Shown: positions 1 through 11,600, counted from the stretch's first letter. The stretch is DNA of 64,000 bases from Cardiocondyla obscurior (GCF_019399895.1 NC_091868.1:6697593-6761592); one strand, 5' to 3'. Notes: generated by a model from the letters alone, not told the origin. A program made the numbers and translations.

Positions 1-85
1 ACTAATTGTGCATATTGATGTGCACCTTCACAGCCTATACATTGCGAAAATATAAATGGAAATCCCAATAATACACAAATAGTGC
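1..85 (-). CDS. Mfsd12: MFSD12-like transporter, second coding exon (partial, cut by window edge)
   Basis: On the minus strand a pyrimidine-rich tract ending TTTGCAG lies just before base 85. Joined in phase 1 to the previous exon it reads G-T-I-C-V-L-L-G-F-P-F-I-F and continues through S-Q-C-I-G-C-E. That is a hydrophobic third helix directly following the [10 protein letters not shown] loop, which is how MFSD12 proteins continue. The exon is too short for a standard open-frame search and runs off the left edge, so the rest of the roughly 12-helix protein is outside the window. Confidence 0.82.
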
Positions 86-394
86 CTGCAAAGTGAAAAA
101 ATATTATTAATATATTGTGAAATTAAATTCTATTTATATAACTAAATCAATTAAAAGCATATTTAACCAACATAATATAATAGCAATCTTTCAATCAAAA
201 CAAAGCATAAATATATATCTTAATCAAATACAATTAATGAAGTTATTCAAAATAGAATTCTATTAATTTTATTTATTCTAATTTACTGTTGCATTATTTT
301 GATAGACTCCTATTTTATTTCTTAGCCAGATAAGATAATAATAAAGCTAAATAAAAAATAAGTAGCCAGGGGGCAATGCAGTTAAAATAAATAC
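86..394 (-). other. Intron 1 of the MFSD12-like gene
   Basis: This 309-bp AT-rich intron has a GT donor at 394-393 and a CAG acceptor at 88-86 on the minus strand. The reading frame stays open into it as far as about 315, which makes the first exon look longer than it is. I see no other feature inside. Confidence 0.8.
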
Positions 395-701
395 CTAATA
401 AATGCCAAGTTTTTCTCCTGCCATATCGACACAACCAGAAGTCATCAGTCCTATCAGACTGATAGCCAACAAATGGAGTGACTAAAGCATCTGCTACTTG
501 GCCAATAAGTAGTACAACACCAGCCAAAGTTGGATCAAATCCTAACACCAGATGAAAGAAGACCAGTAGATATGTAAACCACATGGAAGCGCAAATATCA
601 TTTAATACATGGCCTGTGCCATAGGATAATCTTAAGTAAAGTGGTAACTTCTGTATTATGTCTGTGTAATCATTTCTTGAACTGCTAGTACCAGGCTCCA
701 T
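395..701 (-). CDS. Mfsd12: MFSD12-like major facilitator transporter, first coding exon
   Basis: This exon encodes the N-terminal 102 residues plus one base of the next codon. The start codon (699-701 on the minus strand) has A at -3 and G at +4. It contains two hydrophobic segments, around residues 35-57 and 59-80. They are followed by a cytoplasmic loop resembling MFS motif A, with D-R and then Y-G-R-R-K (residues about 82-98), as expected between helices 2 and 3. The order of the start, the helix around LNDICASMW and the [10 protein letters not shown] loop matches the MFSD12 family, which in mammals is a lysosomal/melanosomal transporter needed for cysteine import; a role in this insect is inference. 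The open frame runs on to a stop at about 315, but a donor (TTAG|GTATTT, bases 394-393) joins in phase 1 to the exon at 1-85 and restores the family sequence. Confidence 0.9.
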
Positions 702-1358
702 CCTGACAGATCTTTATTGACCATCAATAGCTGGTTTCTCTCGCAAAATGCAAAACAACGTTGTTCTTAATTTTCAAGATTCCTACTAATAAGAGAAAAT
801 AATTTATCACTTTTTAACGTTCTATATTAATCGCTAAAGAATAATCGTTCTGATGTCATCGACGAATAAGACGTACCTTAAACACGTAATTTGATAATTG
901 GAAGACAGGCCGGCCTCCTTCACAATTACCGGATTAAAACTAGAATTCGTTGAAAAGAGATATAGAAAATTTTTCAATTACATCAGATTCGGGAGCTGTA
1001 AATCGAGACCTGTCGAGACCCGTACAAACAGAAGAACGTCTTAAAGTGATGGAACTACATTGACGGAAACGACCGATCGACTCGATCATTTCCGACAATC
1101 CGACGGTATTGCTGATGCGTGGCGCACTCTGGCTGACTCTGGCAAAAGGATTGAAAGAGACTGGATTCAGTTGTTTCAGTTGCCGCCAAATGCTGGGATG
1201 GATCGAGTAATATTTGTCATCTTTGTGCTTTGCAAAAGTACGTAAAGTATATTATTTATAATAATCTGTATTATGTTTTACTGTATAATACTGATGCACA
1301 GCGCTTGTCGGTAATACAATTTTGATAATTTCGATAATCATTTTAGCTTACGTAGCGT
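702..1358. other. Upstream region of the MFSD12-like gene (5' UTR and promoter expected)
   Basis: The region just upstream of the MFSD12 start should hold its 5' untranslated sequence and promoter. I could not place a transcription start. On the plus strand, bases 1045-1245 are open in one frame, but that frame has a stop at 1042-1044 and no ATG before the conserved-looking part. I therefore treat it as non-coding or decayed. Confidence 0.35.
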
Positions 1359-1378
1359 TGTATGTAGTACTACATACA
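1359..1378. repeat. 20-bp perfect palindrome beside an (ACAT)n tract
   Basis: TGTATGTAGTACTACATACA reads identically on both strands. It is followed directly by a short ACAT-type tetranucleotide run up to about 1402. It could be a chance product of the simple repeat, a binding site for a dimeric factor, or a remnant of a repeat end. Confidence 0.7.
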
Positions 1379-1725
1379 TACATGCATATACATACATGCA
1401 AGCAAAAAGGACGATTGCAGCAATTGGTAAGATGCCACAACGGCTATCACGATTTTCTTAATCGAAAACGCATTTGTTATATTTGTTAACCGTATCTTTT
1501 GCATAAATCTTTTGAATGAGATATCTAATTCAAATACTTTTCAGGCATGTTTGAATTTACGCTTCGATGGGATGTCTGGATATCTGTCCAAACTGGATGG
1601 CTTCAATCGGCCTATTAGTGGGGATCGTGTTTCCTGATTGACCCATTCTGGAGTCTACAATGCCTCATGGGCTGCCGAAGAGTGCAACAGTATTAAAAGT
1701 CAACTTTTCAGAATGCGACGTAGCA

Positions 1726-2027
1726 ACGTCTTCGACGCAACATCCCAAAAGAGGTATAACAAACATTTGACAAATTACTAGGGATGCGTTCAAGAAGATG
1801 CTATTCATGCAATTTAGCACTATCTTCTAACGCTACACATTGAAGTAGAAGATAGTGCCAAGCTGCACGAATAGTTTCTTTTTAAACGCACTCTGGATGT
1901 ACAAACGAGGAAAAGTAAAGGAGTTAAGTAAAATTGTTAAGAATATTTTTCAAATAATATATTAATTCAATTTATGCAAAAGAAACGATAGCTTTCATAC
2001 AATTTCAAGATAGCGTCTTCGACGCAA
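1726..2027. repeat. Pair of short direct repeats around CGTCTTCGACGCAA
   Basis: CGTCTTCGACGCAA occurs at 1727-1740 and again at 2014-2027, in the same orientation and 287 bp apart, on either side of the hairpin at 1785-1890. The GCGTC-TTC-GACGC core of the second copy is itself a small stem-loop. The pair may be the edges of a small mobile or duplicated element that carries the hairpin. No terminal inverted repeats or target-site duplication were confirmed. Confidence 0.45.
1785..1890. ncRNA. Long imperfect hairpin, candidate microRNA precursor or small inverted-repeat element
   Basis: Bases 1785-1829 and 1846-1890 form 45-base arms with 37 of 45 positions complementary and a 16-base loop. 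The inner 9 base pairs next to the loop are perfect, and the next four also match. All eight differences are substitutions, with no bulges. On a minus-strand transcript four of the eight become G-U wobbles, leaving only four true mismatches, so the minus strand folds slightly better. Size and shape fit a microRNA precursor. Equally it could be a miniature inverted-repeat transposon or siRNA hairpin. I do not recognise the arm sequence as a known conserved insect microRNA. Confidence 0.45.
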
Positions 2028-5000
2028 AGTTGATCTCGAAAGATAAACAAAAAACAGGATTCTTTTTTTTTTTTTTAGCTTTTCGCATTGTAAGATGTTT
2101 CGAATATTTAAATAACAGCGCGTACTATCTCTCGTAAAAGTGCTTCACGCTCAAGCCTGCTACAATAAGTCTCGATTGTGCATTAAAACCACTCCCTCAT
2201 TTTCTCCGTGTCGTTTCCTCTGACTTTTCTCTTCAGGAAAGAATTTCTTTCGTCAAATGCGCCCCGTGGAGTCGACCTACCCCATGGGAGGATTGATCTC
2301 GCCTCCATCTCGACGGTAATCAAACCCCGTTGACACGTCGTACCGTAGCAGACGAACGAACACGCGTACATCCGTGACATCAACGTCTCACGGTGGTCGT
2401 CTGATCTGAAGCCCACGCGGGATCTCCGACGTGATTTCGATGCATTTCGAACGCAGATTACATCACCCGGGATTTGATGGAAGCTTGGAACATCGATATT
2501 AAGTTTTCTCGTTATAACTTAAAGTAAATGGAACAAAGAAAACACGTGGTTCGACAGGAAATAGGTACATATACATTTCTTTATCAACGTGAGAACGTTT
2601 TAGCACGTATCTGTTTAAAAATTATCAGGGAACAGAAGTCAATTCCAATGTTTTACACGAACGTCTTGAAGTGTAGCTTATCATCTGTTGACACGAAGAC
2701 TTCCCTTCGTGTGCTCTTTTACAAATAGTCGCGACTGGTTACGTTACGAGAGTACGATTGTCAGGTCGATTGTCGAATAACATAATGGTACTGTCCCTGT
2801 GCTACTCGTCATCAATTTAATGAGCGAATAAATACGATATCATTGGGATTTGGTTACACGGGAAAGCGGTGCGTGTGCTTGTACTGTTCGAAGGGCGCGC
2901 TTAGGCACTATTAGACTAGACCCATCCCTTAGGCGGATAACTTTTTATTTGCGTCCGTAATGGAATCGCGCTGTGACCTATTTGCTATGTCACGTGGAAC
3001 GCGGCCGTTCCTCGAACGCGAGTATACGCATCGCTGAATATATTATCACATTTGTCTCATTACGATAATAATTAAACATAATTAAATATAACTAAATATA
3101 ATTTATTGGTCTATATAGATAAAAATAATTTAGTATTTTACACAGTTTTTTTTATATCGTTGCTATTTTATCAGACAGATAATTGAGAAGTAATGTAATA
3201 TAATTAGTAATCGAATTAATGTTAAGCTGGTCAACGCACGTTTTTAATAGAGAATTAGAGTATTGAAAGTGACCGACAATATACGTTCTACAGAGAACGC
3301 AAAGAGAACATTCTTCCTTTTTAATTATTTCTTTCCTTAATTATTCGAGCGCGCAGATAAAGAGTGAATCTTGAGAAAAAGATAGCTATTATCAACGCGA
3401 AACAAAGAGCGTGGCTAGATCTCTAGCTTTTTATTAGGATTTACTTGGGATAGAATACATAATTCTCTTTTATAAAATCGAAGGAAGATGGTATAGTATA
3501 ATAATATAATGCTTTTATATGTATAACTTTTTTATTAATCAGTATACATATAAGTTAGTTTAATAATTTTTTGTATACTTGTATCGCAAGCTAAACTTAA
3601 TTTCTTTTTACAGAAATAATATAATTGAGATGAAGCAAATACCCCCAGCATCAGACGTAGGGTAAAATTCTCGGACACGATCGGGCACCCGGTATATTTT
3701 CAACTGTCAGTTGACAAGGTACAGGATGCGCCTTTTCCGTTGCAAGAGTTCTGAACCGGCACTCCCATCCTATAGAATTGCGTTCAATCGTCCATTGATT
3801 TAACATGAGCGTGTCATAGCGCCGGTAGACTTATTATCGATCGATTTGCATAACTTCGTTCTATTATGCAGCGTCAAGTACAATCGGCTGTCTCAAAACG
3901 TATTCGACCCAGCGTTTAACAAATTCGATCGTAATTTTTCTGCCCCGATTGCACTTGAACACAATTCGACGAACGTAACAGAGGAATGTTTAGTTAGATC
4001 GCGTGGAAATTATTGTTTTTTGTTGTGGCTACAAATTAATCGGATCTGGAAATAACCGAGACGCGGCCCTTGACCGTGACACGTGCGTTTCTCATCGACG
4101 ATTTACTTGTCAAATAATTCTTCGTACGACCGCGGGGCTCGCGATTACCGCCAGAGCACACGCAGTAACTTATGAGCATGCTTACGTTACGTCGTCGATA
4201 TTTCATTGCGCTCGCAGTCAGGTGATAAAAACGTACGGTAACGAAAAATATTGCCGAGCTGAAAACGTGGCTGCTTTTGTGGCTCAGGTCCGAGAAAAGA
4301 TCTTAAAATGCAGGAAAATGTGTTTTGCGTGGAATCACGCTTTCACATTTATCACAGCATTTTATTGTTATCACGCGTATGAGATTTGTATTAATATCGT
4401 CGTTACAAAGAGCAATTTTGCGCTACTCCGTTTATGATTTAACGGCTATACAATTCCTCTATTCAACTGCGCCATGAATCGACCGACCTTTCGCGCCTCC
4501 GCTCCATTTTTCCGTAGAGCCTTACAGACGTTTTAATGCCGCGGTTTATATACGATGCAACATCCGCCCCCTTCAGACACAGTATACCGATCTCATTGTG
4601 TCGACGCCATCGCATTGTCAGCGTGAAAAGCTTTTTATGCGGAAGTACATCTTTAAAAGTTTCAGGTACGCATCAGCCGAGCACGTTTCTTCGAGTTCCT
4701 CCGTGCGGACGCCAAGTGTTCGACTTGGCCCTTTGTCGTGGAGAATCGCCGAACCCTCTGTGAGACACGTCGGAGAAAAATTTGGTCGCGGAAATCTGAC
4801 TCTGAACGGGCAGCTCACGTCGTAGGAATTGTCGTCTTTCATCAGCGGGTGAGTTCTCAACACATTCTTACATTGTGACAAATAAAGTGCAGTGTTATTT
4901 GAAAATCGACGAGTTGACGAGTGACGAATGACGTGAATTAGATCTGTTTTGACAGTTTTTATTATTATTTCTTCTTTTAATCTTTACGTAAAAGTCGATA

Positions 5001-5993
5001 ATTGTAAAATAATCTTTGGCAATTTCACAATTTTTTATATTAATCACATTTTTATTGAGTAATTATGTGTTTTGAATTGTAGATGATTAAAGACCAAAGT
5101 GCCGTACAGGGGCGCGCTGTATATTCATAGTTTGCAGAAATTTAGCTGCATTAGTGTAATAGAAGCGTACGATGCGGCTTAGGAAATACCGCTGTGGTAT
5201 TAACGATAACTTGCAGGGATTGCTCTGTCAATTCGTCGAACTTAACTGCACCGTCTTATTATATAGATGTGCCGGGACGTACCGCGGTTTCGTGCGTTTC
5301 AATCAGCGCACTTTGATCCATTCGTCGAGTAGTTTCGTGCTACCAGAAGCAGGAAGATAGCAAGCATCTCCCAGTAATCATTCGTAGTTGCAACCGGCGC
5401 AAGCGCACGCATCCGACATGGCAATTACGGCGTTTTCGAGTTGAAGGGTGCACTCGGCGTGTCTAATTATGTAAATTGCGATCGAGTCAAATTAATTAAC
5501 TCCGCCGACTAATTGAAGGCACCCGCTGCTTGATCGATCGATCGTGGAGTTGGCGAGACCCGAGATGTATTGACGGCGTGGAGCGGCCGAGTAGTCGCCC
5601 TTTATCTCGTCGCGATCGATTGCCTTTACGATCGCGATCTTGTTTCTCCTAGACAGTGGCGCGTTTCAGTTAATACGACCCGTCGCAAAGGCGGTTTGAC
5701 AACCGGTACTAGGAAGATTATTGCAGTAGATTCTACGATCACGTGCATCTGGCGCTGCAATTATTACAAAAGAATGGAATGTTGCTGCAGGCATTTTTTG
5801 CTCAATTCTTGTATAAAAGTATCATGATTCTCTACACAAATTTAATATAAAAAAAAAATAGTATTACGCGTGAATTAGTTTTTAATTGAATTAATTGAAA
5901 AATATTCGGATTATTATATTATTTTTGGGACTTGCTCGAAGAGAAGTTTTACAACAATGACGATTTGGGAGTTCGAAAGTAACAGTTGATCTC
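1891..5993. other. Intergenic sequence without a recognisable gene
   Basis: Apart from the second short direct repeat near 2014, this is AT-rich sequence with scattered CpG-rich patches. The longest open frame (about 144 codons near 4003-4437) lacks homology I can recognise and has a composition typical of chance frames. No tRNA-like A/B boxes or transposase motifs were noticed. Confidence 0.5.
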
Positions 5994-6680
5994 CGAATCG
6001 CGTTGTCTTTTTTTCTTTAAGGGCCGAAATCTCTATCGGGTATTTTAGTCTAGTTGCGGAGATTCGGGCGGAAGGACGTGTCGGTAATCGCTCCGCAATT
6101 ATCACGTATTTTCGACCGCGGATAGGACGTTTTCGTATATAAATAAGTGTCGACGTCGTCGACACGGGAATAAACGATTATATTTTGCACGCCTGAGCTA
6201 TCCCACGCGTCGTTTTGTACCCCGTTTCGTGCCTCGAAAAAGTGCGCCGGAACGCCAAGGTTAGGTAAGGGCGCAGCACACATGTGGCGTCCGACGGTAT
6301 TAATCTGCGCGAGAAGGACAGCGACATTCGGACCTATTACGCGGTCGTCTCTTTCTATCTAAAGGCCGAAATCTGTAACGGTCACCTTTAGTCTAGTTGC
6401 GGAGACACGGGCGGACGGACGTGTCGGTAAACGCTCCGCAATTATCGCGTATTTTCGACCGCGGATAGGAAAGTATCGCGTACAAATAAGTGTCGACGTT
6501 ATCAATTCGGGTACGAGAAATCATTTTATGTACTTGTGGGTTACTCTACTCATCGTTTTGTGCTTTATTTTGGACTCCGAAAAAGTGCTCCGGAACGACA
6601 ACGTGACGTCACGGGCGCAGCGCCGCGCGCGGAGCGTCCAGCGTGAATTGCGTCGCGTATTATTCGGACATTTTCGACCA
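5994..6680. repeat. Imperfect tandem duplication with a period of about 343 bp
   Basis: Two adjacent copies share landmarks at a constant offset. GGCCGAAATCT is at 6022 and 6364, GGACGTGTCGG at 6074 and 6417, CTCCGCAATTATC at 6091 and 6434, AAATAAGTGTCGACG at 6141 and 6484, CGAAAAAGTGC at 6235 and 6578, and GGGCGCAGC near 6270 and 6614. The offsets run from 342 to 344, slipping only near the outer end. The copies have diverged clearly, so the event is not recent. I see no coding potential shared by both copies. Possible sources are a satellite monomer dimer, a duplicated regulatory segment or a mobile-element remnant. Confidence 0.8.
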
Positions 6681-6962
6681 CCGACTTCCATCATGATTTT
6701 CTTCGGCAGGTTCCGACAACCGCGATTGCGCGGGAGGAGCGGGAAGAGATCCGTACCTCGTCTGTCTTCTACGTCGCGGTCGAGGTTCTCATTCCGTTTT
6801 GAGAAAGTGAATATTTCGTGTCGCGATCCGTCTCATTCGCCGATTGACGTTATTTATCGGCGTCGTTCAATCTGCCGACGGAAATTGACCAGAGGATCAA
6901 AAGTGATCTCGCTTAACATCATGGTCAGCTTCTTGTCTCGAGCTCGAGGACGACACGAGTGA
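6528..6962 (+). CDS. Doubtful 144-codon open frame with a signal-peptide-like start
   Basis: The frame begins MYLWVTLLIVLCFILDSE, which looks like a secretion signal, followed by a strongly arginine-rich, low-complexity stretch. I recognise no domain. It starts inside the second copy of the 343-bp tandem duplication, while the matching part of the first copy does not preserve the frame. The arginine bias is what CpG-rich DNA produces in a random frame. I list it only because the N-terminus is suggestive; it is more likely spurious. Confidence 0.12.
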   Translation: MYLWVTLLIVLCFILDSEKVLRNDNVTSRAQRRARSVQRELRRVLFGHFRPPTSIMIFFGRFRQPRLRGRSGKRSVPRLSSTSRSRFSFRFEKVNISCRDPSHSPIDVIYRRRSICRRKLTRGSKVISLNIMVSFLSRARGRHE

Positions 6963-7204
6963 ACCCCCCAGCGTAAGTGATCAAGATAATCCAGAATATA
7001 TTGTTAGTAAACCGGCAACACGCCATCGGCCGTAGATCACTCAATTGTTAATTATCTAATTGTAATAATTAACTAATGTCTTCAAATGTAATGACGCGCG
7101 CGAATTGGGATCTTATAAAAAAACAGCATGTGCATGATTTCGTCTAATCTTTTATATAACGTGTGTGTCTAGGGCGGAAAAATCTAACTGTAAAAAAATT
7201 TCAG

Positions 7205-7511
7205 GTCTTTGCCGGGAATGAAGCTGTAAACACCGTGATTCTTGAACTTGAGCGGATTAGTGGCTTCGTTGAAGCGTTTCCACTTGCCTCCCATCTCGTG
7301 TTCTCGTGGGTTTTTTCGACACATGATGAAAGAGAGTACGCGCGGGCGAAAAACGAAGCGACTTTGACCTACGGCGAAACGATTCCTCGAGTCTCCCTCG
7401 AATCTGCCGGCGTAATTGCATGCATGCGGCGATCTCGTACAAGCCGATGTACCGCGTGGGCGATTCAGCGTGCCGTGCAACTCCAAATGGACCCGTTACC
7501 GGACCGAGAGA
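7205..7511 (+). other. Candidate exon-like segment of unknown gene or non-coding RNA
   Basis: The segment is preceded by TTTCAG and followed by a near-consensus donor (GAGAGA|GTAAGTAT). It is open in one frame throughout (about 102 codons, within an open stretch 7163-7726). The translated sequence has no domain I recognise, and the tract before the acceptor is purine-rich and weak. It may be an exon of an unannotated transcript, an upstream untranslated exon of the ADAMTSL gene, or chance. Confidence 0.2.
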
Positions 7512-8396
7512 GTAAGTATGAGCCAGGAGGAGTAAGAAAAAGTATTTTCGATTTTCCAATAAATCTCAATTTGAGCGCATACGCGTGCTCAGCTGTGCAT
7601 TTCATTTGCCGAAGCAATTTCATAATGACGCTTGAAAACGATGATTGCCTGGAGACCCGGCTCTTCCGCTCTTCCTTCCTCACTCTCCGCGTATTGCCTC
7701 CGCCGAGAGATAATGCGTATAAGTAGAGCGGCTTTAAGTCGGAGCATTACCGTACACGACGAAATAACAGTGATTACGTTGCCCGCGATATAAACTCGCG
7801 ACGCCTATCACGACGATCGTATAGCGAGAAATAAAAAGACATCGTTGAACGCGGACATTATACCTTCAAATATACCTCATTGCAATCATCACTAGGATGT
7901 AAAAATTGTTTTTAAGATAAATGCCGTTTGTGTGTAGTTTTTTTTCTTTTTATTAGTATTTTATAACATACATTTTATAAGTGATTTATAACATACGTCA
8001 ACTTTGTCGTCTTTTAAAATTGATTATAAAGTCAACTCGGTATTTTACTTTTTAAAATCTTAAATTAAATAATGTATAATTTTTTTAATATAAAGATTAT
8101 CAAAATTATTAACTTTTTGAATATGTTTATATTTTTGATTATGTATTATAGCTTTATTCTTCTGTGATAATCGAAATTTTTTTCTAATTGAAACTTTTCT
8201 TTTGTTTAGATACAACTCCGGTGAAGCCAACGTATCCTCGTCGCCGATATTGAAACGCGAGCCGCCGGTGGTTCGTTGGTTGTTTATTTCGCAGGTGAAA
8301 ATTGCAAAACGCGCGCGAGTGAGTCGTTCGGTGTCCCCGATTTTGATCAACCGCGTCGCCGATATACACATCATTACAGTATTATACGAACTGCAG

Positions 8397-8616
8397 TCAG
8401 TTCGTCGGTCGCGTGCGTCTCGGAGGTGCCGAATCAAGTTTAACGGGCGAGGAATCTTTAATATCCGACTTTTTTCAATGGGAGTGTCGTACTATAATTT
8501 ATTATCCGAGTGCATTTTCCGTGAGTGACTTGTGGACACTAATGTCGTTCCATTCTGAGAGGATGAGGAGGAGGAGGAGGAGAAGCAGCTGCATATACCG
8601 ATGGAGAACAGTTGAG
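8397..8616 (+). promoter_or_regulatory. Candidate promoter-proximal first exon ending in a strong donor
   Basis: An insect initiator-like TCAGTT occurs at 8397-8402 in a CpG-rich patch. The downstream sequence ends GTTGAG|GTGAGT, a strong splice donor at 8617, after a short GAG repeat (about 8565-8582). A downstream core element at +28 is not evident. This would fit an untranslated first exon of the plus-strand ADAMTSL gene whose next exon could be at 19602, but nothing in the sequence proves the link. Confidence 0.22.
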
Positions 8617-11600
8617 GTGAGTACGATCAAATTGTTACAAAAATAATTATATCAAATTTTAACTTTAATGTATCGCAAATTTGTAACTAGTGGATACATG
8701 GCGATCGTTAGCAAAGTCAACTATTTGCAGTTATATATTCGTGTTAAAATAGGATAAATAGCGTATATGAGCGGGACTTTATATTAATATTTAATCCTCA
8801 GTAATTGAGTTGCATATCTTCTCGTTATCGGATCTTGATCGGCCGGGAGCTCTGAAACCTCGTTACACGACAGATATTTAATCGCATTTATGTACAAGCT
8901 GATAGTAGCCGATATCCACTAAGGGATAATGATTTCGATACTTTAATACGCGCGCAGAAAATACGAGGTAGTCGTCCGGCACGCAAATCTCGAGTGTGCG
9001 TAATAAACGTAACGTGCATCCAGTATCCCGGATTAATGCAATATAATTTATCAAAACAATCTCTTTTTCTACGGAGGATATAACTCGCGCGATAAACTCT
9101 ATGAATTACAGAAAACTATTCGCGCTGATGCTAGCTTCTCATATTTTATTTCTACGTCGAGTTCAACAAATACTTGTTCATTTGAAATAAATCATACTCT
9201 GTCACTACGTGTTACGTACGTCATACTCTTTAGAATATGTACAATGGTATTTAATTTTGTGACTTTTATTAAAATAGTTTGCTAATTTTGATTTAAAAGA
9301 ACAACTATCTTTTTTAATACAAGGAAATATAAATTAAACTAGGTACAAAAATAACATTTAATTAATTAATTATTAAGTCATTTTTTCTTAAATTTAGTAG
9401 TGTATTTTTAAAATCTCAACAATTTGTTTAAATTTATATTTATTTATAATCTTGTAGAGATGTGAACGATAGCTTCTCTTAAGATATCAATTTTCATTAT
9501 TACGTTATACATATAACTGCTCTTGAAAGAGAAACTGACTATAGTCTTTTATAACCAAACGTATGCAGATAAGACGCAAGTCGTAACGATGCTTTTATCT
9601 ATATGATGTGTCGTGCTAATTTGTTAATGGGACATCCTGGATGGCCTATATCAAGCGATTTTTTTTTATCAGTTTTCAACGCACTGATATGTGCTATTAT
9701 TAGTAAAACCTTCAGAATCATGGTCACTGCTCGGGTCAGTACACGATATTATCGAGACGTATTAAAAAAAATTGCTATCGACAGCAAATGTCTTGTATAA
9801 AAAATTAAAAAAGTAGAAGTGCATACTTAACTGTGGCCAATTCATAAATCCACTCAATCAATGATAACATAAATATTCGTTTACCCAATGCGTGCTTCTT
9901 GAATGCACGTCAACGTCAATCGCATACAATTTAACTTTTTAATTCGTCGCGGTGGTCGTTGGCAATAAAATAATAAAATCAACAATTAAAGCGGTAATAT
10001 AGACAGTAGAGAGGGAAATGTCGGTGTTAAAGCAATATTTAAAATATATCTAATTATGGTCGTTATAAATTTTTAATATACTAGAAGAAACCTTGCGCGA
10101 ACTATTTTTTTTTTTTTTTTGGATTTTCTAAAAAAGAAAAAGTTGATATTTATTTCTAAGTTGCTCCGCTGATGTACGATGCTTTTCCCGGGTCTGCTTC
10201 TCCTCTGTTTGTGTGTCGAGTCATTCTTCCGCGCATAAGTCACTCGCGAACACCCCGACCGTGATTCTACAATCGCGAAAATTATTGATCACTTTCGCGC
10301 GTTCCTGTCCGGCACTCGCGTTTAGAATAAAGCCAAAAACTTACGCCCGAATACATTGCGGAACTCCCGGAACGACCGACGAACCGGCTGCAGTTCGTAT
10401 AATTAATAATATCGGCGGTGACGACACTTTCGTTGATAGCAGTGGATGCAGCTGCGTCGATCTGTAAAAAAAAAAATATATATATAATTTAATAAACGGC
10501 AACAATAGAATCAACGTAACGCGCCAATTTTTTATAGAGAGGAAAATTTAGTAAATTAGATTAAAATAAATAAATGTAACATTTCAATTTAAAATTATTA
10601 ACGTTGATATTTATTTGTTAAGCAAAGCTACGACGCGTGCGTTATTGAAAATTTCTCACTGTATGCAATTCGCGAGTCTGCAAAATAAGCTTATTTCAAA
10701 GACACAAGATAGTATTGGGAGGCACACGAGATAATATTGGAAGCGTCGGCAAAACGAGAGAAATGCAATAACGTAAACATTTCAAATGATAATTCGCAGA
10801 TGTGAACGGTCCATTCAGCTGGTCATTTACATAAAACAGACACAGCTGAATTTTTCTCATTTAAGGGTTTAACAAAGCTTGTAGTTAATTTAGATACTTT
10901 TAATTTGCAAATGTGATTAATTTTGTATTATTTCGGAAGTCCGCAAACTTTAATTATTATATTATGCTATTTATACGTAAAAATTAAAGTATTTTGATAT
11001 TTAGAATAAAGGATATATCTTACTTAAAGTTTAATTTCTCGAATGTCAGTAAGTGACGAATTAATTTATCGACCGGAAGATCCCGCAGGGATGACTAATC
11101 CGTACAATCATTTGGACTTAACAAACTCGCCGATCGAACTGGATATTTCGCGAATACTCGCATACATTCATACAATATATTCATTCTTCGCGATAAACAT
11201 ATGAGGAAAAATAAAAGCATGATAATTTAAGGAAAAAAAAAAAGAAAGACGCGTTATATGTATTTAATATACGCAGAATTAGGTGGCGAGCGTCAAACTC
11301 GTCCCATGTTTTTTAATTAAAAATAATCAACCGGAAGACACTCAATTTCCGCGTGATTTTGTAACATCCGATACAACGTGCGGTAGTTCGGCATGGTTTC
11401 TAACGCGCGCGGAGTGCAACGTTTTGCCGCAAGGTCTCGAGCGATTGCATACAAGTACTCATCTCAATTGGCGATTACAGGCCCATAAATCAATTTTGAG
11501 ACTAATCGTAAGTTGAACAAGCACGAAAAGAGTGCTCGACTTTACACCTTAATCTACGTGTCCGAGGTTGTATAGGTACGCGTGCATGCACATCCGGCTA

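Noticed and set aside
1060..1245. Plus-strand open frame beside the MFSD12 promoter, with a possible partner segment near 1546-1640
   Set aside because: There is a stop just upstream at 1042 and no ATG start. Joins I tried to the downstream segment gave early stops in two frames and a weak donor in the third. No homology recognised.
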